DNA of 64,000 nt, taken from Apostichopus californicus. Taxonomy: Eukaryota > Echinodermata > Holothuroidea > Aspidochirotida > Stichopodidae. Position 1 is the first letter of the stretch. Every line of letters begins with the position of its first letter. Below are positions 11,801-23,800 of this stretch, piece by piece. The position numbers and the translations under genes are program-made. The DNA lies in NCBI GenBank assembly GCA_020650975.1, contig JAIPMN010001183.1, positions 1,201-65,200 on the forward strand, written 5' to 3'. Below the pieces are notes generated by a model that did no database searches, had not been told where the DNA came from, and saw only the letters and a program-made list of their open reading frames with translations.

Positions 11801-14800
11801 TATAGTGACATTTTACACTTTATTCAGATAATAAAGAGGGCTCAAAAGATACCATGCTTATAAATGGGGCATGTGATGCACAAAAATGAGAGTTTAGTAG
11901 AACTTTGTCAGTATGCTGATAAGCATAGCATGATTTAAGGCTGATGTCTACTAATTCACAAACAATTCCATTTTGGTAGGTAGATACAGAGGGCAGTATA
12001 TATGTAAGGGACTAATATGTTAATTTTACATATATAAATCTATGCCTTTGACATTGACATGTATGAAGGTCACAACAGTTTACACAGCGGGTCTACAGTA
12101 GTGTTATCAACTCTATTCATTGATACAGGGCTGATGTTAAAGAAATTTGTGAAGATTGCATTTTCCAAAATAAAGACACATTCATAAGATATTTGTCTGA
12201 ACAGTAAGCCTACTAGCGAAGGATATCATAACAGACTGCATGAAGTTCAGGATTAACCAGATATGAAGAACATTCAAGATCTTCGGTCAAAGTTTTGAAA
12301 CTTAAAAAGATTGGAAAATGTTGGAAATGAAACTTTGATGATATTGTCATAACATCAATAGAACTGCAGTGTAATTACAAAACTTGTGAGGAGACAGGTG
12401 AGCGAGGAGCGAAGTAAACATGGGATTTTAGCATCTGGAAATTGAGCAAATTAAAAATATATTAATACTCACCCCATCATCCTCTGGGCTGCATACCTTG
12501 ATCCCGGACATTGAGATGAAGAGAGACACTTCCCTCGACCTCTTTGGTGTCTAGAAAGGAGCCAAATTTGGAAGTATATATTATAAACTTCAACTATTTA
12601 ATTATAATATTAATCATATCATTATATTGCGGATTTATAAGGCGCAGAAATATCCACCGATAGCGGTGCTCAAGGCACATAACAATATTACCCTGGTCAA
12701 CGATAACCTGTCAAACATAGAGACAATCCCTCCACATGGCAGCAGCTAAACAGCGCCCAACTGACAGTTTATCTCACAGGTCCCCATTTATACACCTGGG
12801 TGAAGAGAGGCAATGGAGATAAAGTGCCTTGCCGAGGACACAACGTAATGATCTGGTCAGGACTCGAACCTGCAAACCTTATATCACAAGTCCACTGCCT
12901 TAACCACTTGACCACAACCGTTCTACAATTAATAGTAAATTATCCGTGAGATAATTTGTAATTTAATAAACATAAAGAGAAGTCAAAAGATCAATTAGAT
13001 ACAATTTAGATATGAGTTACTAAAACTATGTCAAATAAGGAATAGAAGCGGACCTCTGACCTGTCTACACTCAAAATATGCACTCTAATTTACAAAGTCC
13101 TAACTAAACAAATGGACCTGTTACATTTTACCACAGACTGCCTGTCCCCGAGCTAATACTTGATACAACACAGATCTTTGTGAAGAAAGTCTCACAAATG
13201 AAGAAACATTTTGCTCTACTTGAGAGATATCTTAACTGTAAATGTCATGGCAGAGGGCTGTCCTTTGATCATTCTGTGATGTCTATAGTGCTAAGTACTG
13301 CGATCTGTAATCTTTTAGTTCCATTTTTCTTGTCATATACTGTATAGTGTTTATTCAAGGTAAACTGTTATGTGTTATAGGTGTTATAGGTGTTTGAAAC
13401 CAAAAGCCATCAGTAGGTGGTCTTGCTAAGAGCTTCAACCTTGTTTTTAGATTCAGCATCATAGCAAAGTCTACCTACTGTACAAATGACCCAAAAAATA
13501 CACATATTCCTGACGAAGAACATAAAACAATGAAGCACATATGGCTTGGGGCAAGTCTTCAGTCTAGTGTGTGAAGGAACATTAAGATATCTCAAAAATT
13601 AAAATAATAGCAGGCTTCTTTTTCTTAGCTGTTTGGGAAAGGTTTTTCAATGTCGCTTATATCTATCATACCTGCACTCGATATGGCGATCGTGCCTTTT
13701 CTGTAGCTGCGCCTTCTCTTTGGAACGAACTCCCATTTCACGTTCGTGACTCTCCCTCCCTCTGTATTTTCAAAACACAACTTAAAAAATTTCTGTTTGA
13801 TTCCTTGTTTCTTTTTTTCCTTGGGTTCCTTTGTCTCTTTCCTACTTTGTAAAGCGCTTTGAATGCTGTATTAAGGGCTATATAAATGTAATTTATTATT
13901 AATTTATTATTATCATGTAAAGACTTAGACTAACAATGACGGTTGGGGATGTGTCTCCTTCACTTACAACTACAATACCATGCAGTGTTCATTTCCATCT
14001 GCTGGACTCATGTTGCAAGCAGGTGTTACCAAGTTATAAAATACGGTAAATACACTTTGACATACAGTAGGATTTTTTTCCCACCCTTTATTTGTCACCA
14101 GCTAGGCATGCATCCAAACAGAACTTTGGTTGTCTCCAGGCAATGCAACTTGGAACAAACAGGTGTGATGTCACAGATGCACATATAACTATTTTTAGAT
14201 TTCTTTAAACTATGCGTCCAATTTTCTCCTTCAAAGTTGGTATACATCGCATTACAAATCACAACACATTCATGGTAGTCCCCTTCATTCTTTCCTCACG
14301 GTGACATTGAAACTAAAGACCCCTCCCCACATCACATACCCCCTGCCCTTCCCCCCCCCCCCCACACACACATATATTATCTGGTAATNNNNNNNNNNCC
14401 CTCCCCCACATCACATACCCCCTGCCCTTCCCCCCCCCCACACACACATATATTATCTGGTAATAACTTGGAGATAATCAGAACCTATTGGAAAGTAAAC
14501 TACATCTCTTAAATTTAGGACCATTAAGTACTGCTGATCCTTTAAATGTAATCCGACATAAATCCCTTGTACACCTCCATGATCAGAGAATAAACTTCCA
14601 TTATTGTCTGAGTGGTCTCATTCTTCCCAGCGAGAAAGCCATGAGTCACATGATACTTGAACATGCATACAACCCAAACTGATGTCTTTGGAGAGAGGGC
14701 ACTTCAGGCAGAGCAGCAAATTTCACTGGTACTGTTCTGGTGTTTTCCGATATCCCAGTTCCCAAGGTCAGGACATATACAGTAGAGCACTTTTCACACG

Positions 14801-17800
14801 TAACACAGTGCTGTGAAATTTATCCTTAGCAACAGTAAATACCTGCATGTTTTAAATTTTCTGGGGACTACCTTTGGGAAGTAAACAGAACTGTATGACT
14901 CAGCCAACAGCTACTGTAGTACTCTACCTACCATACATACACTATAAACTATACTTCCATTGTAGCGACCATTAACATCACTGTGGGAAATATATATATC
15001 CAGAAATTCGGCATATTACTAAAGAGTAATATATGTCCACATTTTGCTACGTCTTTTTTCTTTTTTTTTGGGGGGGGGGGTCCGTTTCATTGTGTTTGTG
15101 TATGAAAGCTACACCTATTGCTTTAAAATTGTTTGGAACAAGAAACTGGAAAATGACATAAACATTGCATAATTTATGAAATGAGAACTTGAAAACAGAA
15201 CTTTTATTCAAACAATTAACTTTAAAAAAATATAAAAGAATATTTGCAAACCACAATGCTCTTTTAACAAGCTACAGTAAAGTATCTCTCATCTAAAATG
15301 CACTTTCCTAGAATACAGTCTGACATTCAAACCAATTTGGTAAATAAACTCGCATTTGACATTGCATCTGATGACCATGATGGCACAGTGTTAAGAATTA
15401 CTTCTAGTGACTTTATGATTTTTAAACCGTAATATCTCTCAAATGGAAAAATAATTTTTCATACCTGTTTTAGGAAGTTGTTCATCACAAAGGTGCTTAC
15501 TATATACTAATGAGTTTAAAAGATTATGTAGTTGGATTTACTTTTTCTTAGAGGTACAAAGTCTGACTTTTGGCAAGATTTAAGGAGAACAGAGATGATC
15601 AATACACAGCATTACCAAATGTTGAATTACTTTATTTCTCTCTCACCCTCCAATTAAGGCCCCCCCCCCTCCCCCATCCCATCCCCACTCCACCCTTGGT
15701 AAGAAACTACATATACCACTGCAAAGAGCTAAAGTGTGAGTCCCTAGCTCAGCTCTCACCAATGTTTGTAAAAATAGGAGGACCAGAGTGCATAAGTTTA
15801 CATGAGACAGGTAAGCAGAGGTAAATTCCTATGTAACCATGGATTGCAGTGACTGTACAGTAATACTTCCATAGTGCCTTCCAATCATAGTCCATAGTGC
15901 CATAGTCCATAGTGCCTTCCAATCATAAGGTCCCCGGTTCGAGTCACTCCAAGATTAATACATGTCGTCCAGTTACAGAATTGTCAATTGACAATTCATA
16001 ATCATGGACATTAAATATGAATGTAAGAGACTGACTTCGGTCAGCTTGCGGCTTTGTTAAGCCAATGAGGCTTCTTTGCGAGTTCCTGTTTGCAGGAGGA
16101 TCTAAAATACATACAAATATATACATAGTGTTGCTACATGAACTCATCCTTTACATATATACCAACCTGATTATTGTATGTTCACCCACTCCTTGTAGTC
16201 AGTCTGTCTATACTGTACATGTATGTTAAATGTTACAAATGTCAATTGTATACTCCCCGCAGACATTGGTCAAGTCACACTGTGTGACATCTTTGCGTCA
16301 TATTTAAAATCATGCAAACATAATCAAAATAGGAAAAGAAAACAAAAGACGAGAAATTTAGTACCCGTCATCATGTCGAAATCTCTAAAACAAAAACAAA
16401 AAACCAGGTGATCTTTTCAAATCTCTGCTATATATACACTTACTACTGAGGAGTACCTACTACTAATGCAACAGGAAAGAAGGGATTTAAATAGCAGGTC
16501 ATGGTTTCTAAATCTGTAGATCCAATCTAGAATTGGAACTTGTGTTAGACGGCTGGGCAGGTTAACGCATGTTGTACGTACAGCCACAGTACAGGATATA
16601 TGCTATCACACGTGTCAATTCATGAATTCATGCATGGTTGTGTGTTTATACCTATATATACTGACAAACATGCAGTTAGGTTGTGGTCATTGGTCTTATG
16701 CACTGCTGTATATGGTGCAGTGTGAACTCAGTGTTGTACCTCATGGAAAATGAAAGAAAAAACTTATCAATGATTGAAGACAATATGTTATCTAATTGTA
16801 CACTGTAATTTATTGCACTTTCAATTTTGTGTCTGAAAATTCTCCAGATAAACCCTTACCACTGCATGTTTGTGGTTTAATGTGTCAAATGTCAAAATAA
16901 GATCTATTTACACTTTAGATATGTGTGGTTTCAATAATGTTAGTAAGATATATTTAGACATACCTGTAATGTCTGTAGCTGCAGTCTGACAAACTCAGCT
17001 CGACTCGGAGGAGAAAGGTGAGCGACCGTGAAGGAGCCGACATACTGAAAGATGAGAGTAAATTATTAAATAATAATAATAATAAATGAGACTTATATAG
17101 CGCCAAATCAGTAGGCAATTTAAGTCACTGCTCAAGGCGCTTTACAAAGAAAGCAAATTAAAGATTATGAACATGTTATGAACATGTTACTTTAATGAGA
17201 TCACAGATTAATTTTAAAACAATGACAGTTCCCAGACAAGACTCACTGTATAAACTAGGATCTCCCAAATAAAGGAAGATATTTCTAAGGGAGTTATTTG
17301 TTCTTCACAGAGATCTGTCATATAAGCTAGAGACGATGGCCGGGGATTTGTGTCTACTTTTTAAAGTAACTTCTATTTTTCATATTTTTATAGCTGACCG
17401 CAGGATACTAACAACTTTTTAGACAATTGAAAACGTAACTTATCTTTAGGACACATCTCAGATCAGACTAAAGATACTTGGGCAAGAAAGGTTCCAAAAT
17501 GGTAAATAGTAAAGACAAAGTGGAGGGGTGAGGTGAAGAGTCTGGCAGGAAGGTGCAAGCATGACTTTGATTTCAAAGGTGGGGAGGGAATTTTAGGGGA
17601 GCCAAATTAAAACACTTTGGTCCATCCCCCTTCCGGCCTCCCTTGCACACACTATTTCAAAGGTGGGGAGGAGGATGTACAGTAAGAGAGCCAAATTCAA
17701 CCCCCACTTCCCCCCCCTACCCCTCCCCCCTTGCACATACTACTGAGCAAGATTGTCCCACAGCGTGTCATATAAGTTACTTAGATCTCTCTTCATTAAC

Positions 17801-20800
17801 CTTTATAAAGAAGAGAAAAAGTCTTTTTTAGCAAAAAGGACCTACAATATTAACAACTTTTTTTGTGACCAAACTGTGACAGGTGACAGGATAGTGATAC
17901 TTTAAAAACAAAATTTAATTCTCTCCTAGGGTTAGAGAATTTAGTTTATCATACAGTCCTAACATTGTACCTTTAAGGTATAATTATGATAAACTTGTTT
18001 CTAAGGAACAAAACCTTGTGATCCTGTGAGTAAGTTTTACCTCCTTCTACAGTACAATGTGAGTTCAGTTCATTGACACAAAGTTGTCGAACATGTAGAA
18101 ACTGCCATGTGAAAAAGATAAGTTCTATCATGTTGTTAATTCTTTCCATAGGAACCATTTGTTAACTGGCCAAGTGGAACTTGTCAGAAACAATTTAGAG
18201 TGAGTAGTTTGCATCATGTATAGCTAGGACTCTGGTTTTCATGAACTAAGCGTATATTACTTTACCATTTATGTATTGACCACATACCCATATGTCCCAA
18301 TTTTAGAGTACAAGTTACTGACGATGTGCTCACATCTATAACGTACAGTTTGTGCTATGACAGTGGGCTATGAAAGGGCAAACAGTGTTAAAAGGTTCCA
18401 GTTCATTCTAGGCATGGTAGGAGTGCTAAGGTTGTGGGGGGGACAGGTAAGGGAGGAGCGAAGTAAATTCATCTATGTATAAAATTGACAAACTTTATGC
18501 CATAACTTTTTAAACTAATTCAGTGATACTGTTGTTGATAATTTGCCAACATTTTGGAACACATAGCAAACACTACATGGTCCAATGATTGTTAATGCAC
18601 ATCCTTGTACCTAATTCCTGGCGGTTTTTAATAATTATGAAACCCTCACTCTAAACTTAGTCAGTGTATGTTTTATTTCTATTTGTACTGGTCACTCACT
18701 ACATGGTTTTGGAAACTATTACCTACGAATGTAGTCAATACACATAACAATCTTAATAACTGCACACTCAGTACATACAGCTAACTAAGTACAAGTTGAA
18801 ATCAAATGACTTTCAAAGTTACTTTATAATCTCCCGCTGGTGATTTCCCGGGATAGCAATTTTCCGAACATACCCTGGACATGGAAGTGGTTCAAAGTGT
18901 TTTAATTACTATAGAACTTGTCAAAACAAAGGTTGAAATTGATCTGTTGTAGATACAGGGATATAGGTACGTGTTAGGCATAGTCATGTAGCACACTGTA
19001 AGTGTGCTAATGTATGTAACTTACGTGTGACACTATTATCATTGTGAATAAGTCCTTGTTGAAAGTATATACTTTCGAGTTTCGAGTTCCCAAGCATGAA
19101 ATGGATGCGTGCAATTACTGAGCAGCTAGTGGCAAGGTTCCAGTTAGTCAGAAACAAACACATGTATAATTAATGGTTGCTTCATGCATCTTCTGCACTT
19201 ATGAATAAATTAGCAAGAGAAAGCCTTAGCCTACTAATGGAATGAGTTGCATCATTTGAAATAATCTCTGTTGTTCCCTTTCGTATCTCATAGTGATCAT
19301 ACAGAGTGTTTTGAACTATTCAGCCAGCCATAATTGGAAGAAATTTTAAAAAGGATGACTTTAAGCAAAGTTTAGTCTTGATATGTTATAGTTCATGAAA
19401 ATGTAAAAATTTGTGCTGGCTATGTTTCCATAGTTACTGATTTATTTAAGATCTGTATTTTATTTTGAAAAATGCTCAAACTCTGGAATGCTCCTTTAAA
19501 ACTTCAAAACTGACATCAGTTCCTAAGTGTACCTAGGTCTAAATGTTAAAGCAAACCCATTCATTGTTAAAGGCATTGAACACTCACCCCAAACCGTGTG
19601 CGGCCATCTGAAAAAGTTAACTTTCCGTTGCTTGCGAGTGACGTTTTGTCACTACAAAAATGCAGACAGTACAATAATCGTGATACCTTGTTATCTTTAG
19701 CTGGACCTGAGATGTCCATGGCTGTACTGTTTGTACACTGTGCTGTGGGTATTGACCGCAGCTGTATGTACTGACTGTACACTAGTGTCTAATTACCGAT
19801 GGTAGCAAGCTGTGTGTGTGAATTTTCTGGGATCGATGGTGGTGTCTAACACTTCTGTTACACCTCATTCGAAACTAGGTCAGATTACCGGCATTAGACA
19901 TTTCTTTTTGCGCGAGTCTTCACACCCTTTAAATTAATTATTATAATTCGAGCCAACCATGCTCTTTTAAACTTCACATAAACAAGAGAGTAACCTTGGA
20001 TGACGGTCAAAGCCATTTGTCTTTGACAAATTTGTAATGTATCATAAACATGTAATGTAAGGCCACAAAATATCTTATGTTTCTGTCGCAGCTAATTAGG
20101 AACTGACCTAATTGGTCCTTTACACTAATGGTCCTTACACATTAGACGCGATAAAAAAGTTGAAATAATGTTATTACTTAGACCCTTTCAAACTAGAAAC
20201 CATGCGTTACAATTAAAAATAATTCAACCTTTGGCACTTGTCGTCAAAAAAAATTGAAATGTTTTTACTTAGACCCTTTCACACTAGAAACCATGCGTTG
20301 CGATTAAAAAAAAATTCAACTTTTGGCACTTGTTGCCGAGTGCCTTTCTTCGTGTGACCAAACATTGCTCTCTGTAACATCACATGATTAGCAGGATAAA
20401 AAGTGAATACCATTCTAATCACATGTTGGTTATAAACAACTACTGGTATGTTTTGCTTTGAAGAAACTCATTCTAATATTTACTGTTTGTTCAGGAACAC
20501 CGCAAAGATATGGGATGTAGGAAGCAGATCATACATAGGACTCTGAGAAAAACAAACATGCCTGGAAGGAAACAGCAAGCAGCCTGAAAATAATCGCTGA
20601 GTAACTTCTTATATCGGAAACTTCAAGGCCATACCAATACATGAGTATACACATCTAGTACACTTGTTGAAGGCTTGCATTTTCACAGGTCAGTTTTGAA
20701 GGGTCATAATCATTCCACGCTTGATCCAAACGAAGTTATTATTCCAGTTGGTGGTATTCACCTGAGACCCTTTCCTTGTTTTTCAACATAGGGTGTAACC

Positions 20801-23800
20801 ACATGATCTATATCTCTTCTGTTTTACTCTTCCATACAACAAAGCTATGTAAACTAAATCTATTTCATCACACGGTTTTTAAAGGGTGTGAAGACTCGCG
20901 CAAAAAGAAGCGTATAATGCTGGTAATCTGACCTAGTTTCGAATGAGGTGTAACAGAAGTGTTAGACACCACCATCGATCCCAGAAAATACACACACAGC
21001 TTGCTACCGTCGGTAATTAGACACTAGTGTACAGTCAGTACAAACAGCTGCGGTCAATACCCACAGCACAGTGTATAAACGATACAGCGATGGACATCTC
21101 AGGTCCAGCTAAAGATAACAAGGTATCAAGTTTCATTACTGTTTGCATTTTGTAGCGACACGAACAAAACGTCACTTGCAAGCGACAGAAAGTAAACTTT
21201 TTCAGATGGCCACAAACGGTTTGGGGCGAGTCTTCAATGCTTTAAGACCTCTTGTCCCGGTTATGACATGTCGAATGTCGTTGTACAAATATCGCACATA
21301 TTATTTTAAATATACTTATCATAATGTGATCCAGGATACAAGAAATTTCCTGCTATGACAAAAATCGCCGAGCGACGAATAAAAAATTGCCTATAATGCA
21401 AAAGCAAAAATATCGCCGGTGACTTTTTGGTTGCGTTGCATCCTAGTGTGAAAGGGCCTTTAAACTAAATAGTTCAGCCACTTTCATTGATAGAACTCAC
21501 TCAACTAAAGGATCATTTCTCAAAAACTTAAAAAATGTCATTGATATCCATCCTTACAGATAGCAACATGCTTTAATGGTCTACAAGATACCAACTTTAC
21601 TTCTTTTTTTCTTCTTTTTTTTTGCCATAAATCATATTTAAATACCGACAATATAATGAACTACCAGATACCTTCATCTGAGACCTCAATTTTCCTGGCT
21701 GACTCACTGCTCATCGTTTTACCTCCGTGAAACATAACAAAATGTGCTCAATCAGTTTCTAAATTATTATCTTTTTCATTCAACGGCATCCCTGGACCAT
21801 TCTTCATCGTTAAAATTCCTTGGTTTTACTCACCTGTTGACAGATATTTAACTCTTTGAAAAGCCCTTGATTTTAATCTTTCATATTTTGCTTTCCATGA
21901 CTGGATTTTACTAGAATCTAACAGATAACTTAGGGGTGAGTCACAAAATATCATGTTGATTTTGGATTCCTAATTTAGTTTCATTTCTAGACTTTAGTAT
22001 TAGACTTTAGAGATTAATAAAAACCTTGCTGGACAGAGATATTCCTTTGTGACCCTGAAGCCAATTAAAATATCATCAGCATAGCTCTACCACACAGTGA
22101 CTTTTACTTTTAATTGCTTTTAAATTTAGTTCCATAAATTAGCAGGTGTCTTTCATCAAACCATCTTCAAACAGATGGTGCCAGCTGTATATAATGCATA
22201 TATCATACAAGCAATTACCTAAAGGAAAGCTGTGAACAGGACTAAAAATCAAATACTTATCCAATATTTCCTCTGATGGGAAGGTGGGGATGGGGTAGAG
22301 GTAGAGGTAGGGGACAAGGGGAATAATTTAGAGCTCATATTTTGTGTAACATTTTTGCAAGCCCTGAATTTTGCCTCTAAATATATTATGGTATACTTTA
22401 TAAAAAATGTTATATACCCTATTTGGAATTTTATAGCAAATTTGACAATTATGCATAACATTTTGAGATGAAATACCAGATAAATTATTCCCTGGGGCAG
22501 ATTGAGTAGAGACATGTACAAATTGAAAATAGTTGTATGTGTTTATTGTGTTATCAAATCCCATAAAATGAATCAGCTATGTAACAAAATCAGCAACTCT
22601 ACATAATTTGAATTATTTATGGGTAACAATTTCAGACTTGTACTAAACAGCTACGAAGTTGAAAAATGGTTAGTTCATATTTAATATTCATATACTGTAC
22701 ATACCATTTGGATATTTAACTTTTATTTTTCCTTACAAGTGTTTGAAATAATGTTCAGTTAACCATTATTGTAAACACTCAGTTTAATCTACCATATATA
22801 GGCTAATAGAGGATTAAGTACTGTAGTCTTTGTGAAACTGTCAAACACACTGGCAAACACTTGAAAAATTGTCAGAATGCTTGAGAAGTAACAGTAGGGC
22901 ATTGTCAATCGCATATTTCTAACATCACTAGCGGGGGGAATAATTCTGTGCAAAATTTTGCATAGATGTTTCGAAGGCTATGAACTTTACTATGGTTCTG
23001 TGGTGTACAAAAACTGAGCACCACTGTACATCCATCTTTGCAAATTTTGTTTAAAAAGTTACCCCATTTTGCAGAGCCTTTTACGATGCGACACCAGATA
23101 AATTATTCACTGCCATAGGGTTGGCCACTGACATGAAATCAAAACAAAGGACACATCCAGAAGTGTTGAGATCCAGAATGCGTCTCGAGGATAATATCAC
23201 TGTTTGTAAACTGTATTTCAAGATCAAGAGTGGCTAAACCTGCAGTCATATTATCTGCACATACCCGTCGGTCAACAATGGTTATCTTCTCAAACATGTA
23301 GTTAATGAAGACTTTATTCGTGCACCAAACTAGCAGAACATCTTGGCTAGACTTTCACAATAAAATAAACTGTATTTCAAGATCAAGATTGGCTTTAGAA
23401 CCTGCAGCCATAATATCTGCACACACTTGTCGGTCAACAATGGTTACCTTTCAATAATGTAGTTAATGAACACTTTATTCGTGCACCAAAACTAGCAGAA
23501 CATCTTGGCTAGACTTTCACAATAAAGTAAACTGTATTTCAAGATCAAGATTGGCTTTAGAACCTGCAGTCATATTATCTGCACACACTTGTCGGTCAAC
23601 AATGGTTATCTTCTCAAACACGTACTGTAGTTAATGAACACTTTATTCCTGCAGTAAACTAGCAGAACATCTTGGCTAGATTTTCACAATGCTGCAGCCC
23701 AAGCGTATCCTTACTGTTCTCAATACCAAACTGGGAGAGGAAGGGAAATTTCCCTTACTGTACCTGACCTGCTAAGCTTGTGTTTGATGGAAACTTTGCA

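Larger units (their letters stand above)
2838..12472 (-). other. SH2D5: SH2D5-like intron 3
   Basis: This 9.6-kb intron lies between PTB exons 3 and 4. Recognised content is one donor-core copy at 3468-3619, a hAT-type MITE at 8179-8574, a 19-bp minisatellite at 8740-8990, a G-rich duplication at 9897-9962 and a donor-core copy at 12381-12420. From 3.7 to 8.1 kb and from 10 to 12.3 kb I see only AT-rich unique DNA without coding signal. Confidence 0.6.
12551..16963 (-). other. SH2D5: SH2D5-like intron 2
   Basis: This 4.4-kb intron holds the SINE at 12603-12919, a LINE 3' end at 13645-13915, the assembly gap at 14389-14398, a second SINE remnant near 15890-16120 and a degenerate donor-core copy at 15802. 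The stretches 12.92-13.6 kb, 14.46-15.8 kb and 16.15-16.96 kb show nothing recognisable apart from C and G homopolymers. Confidence 0.6.

Noticed and set aside
19571-21241. Single 1.7-kb foldback element
   Set aside because: Each arm has its own pair of TTAA-flanked ends, so two separate MITE copies explain it better.
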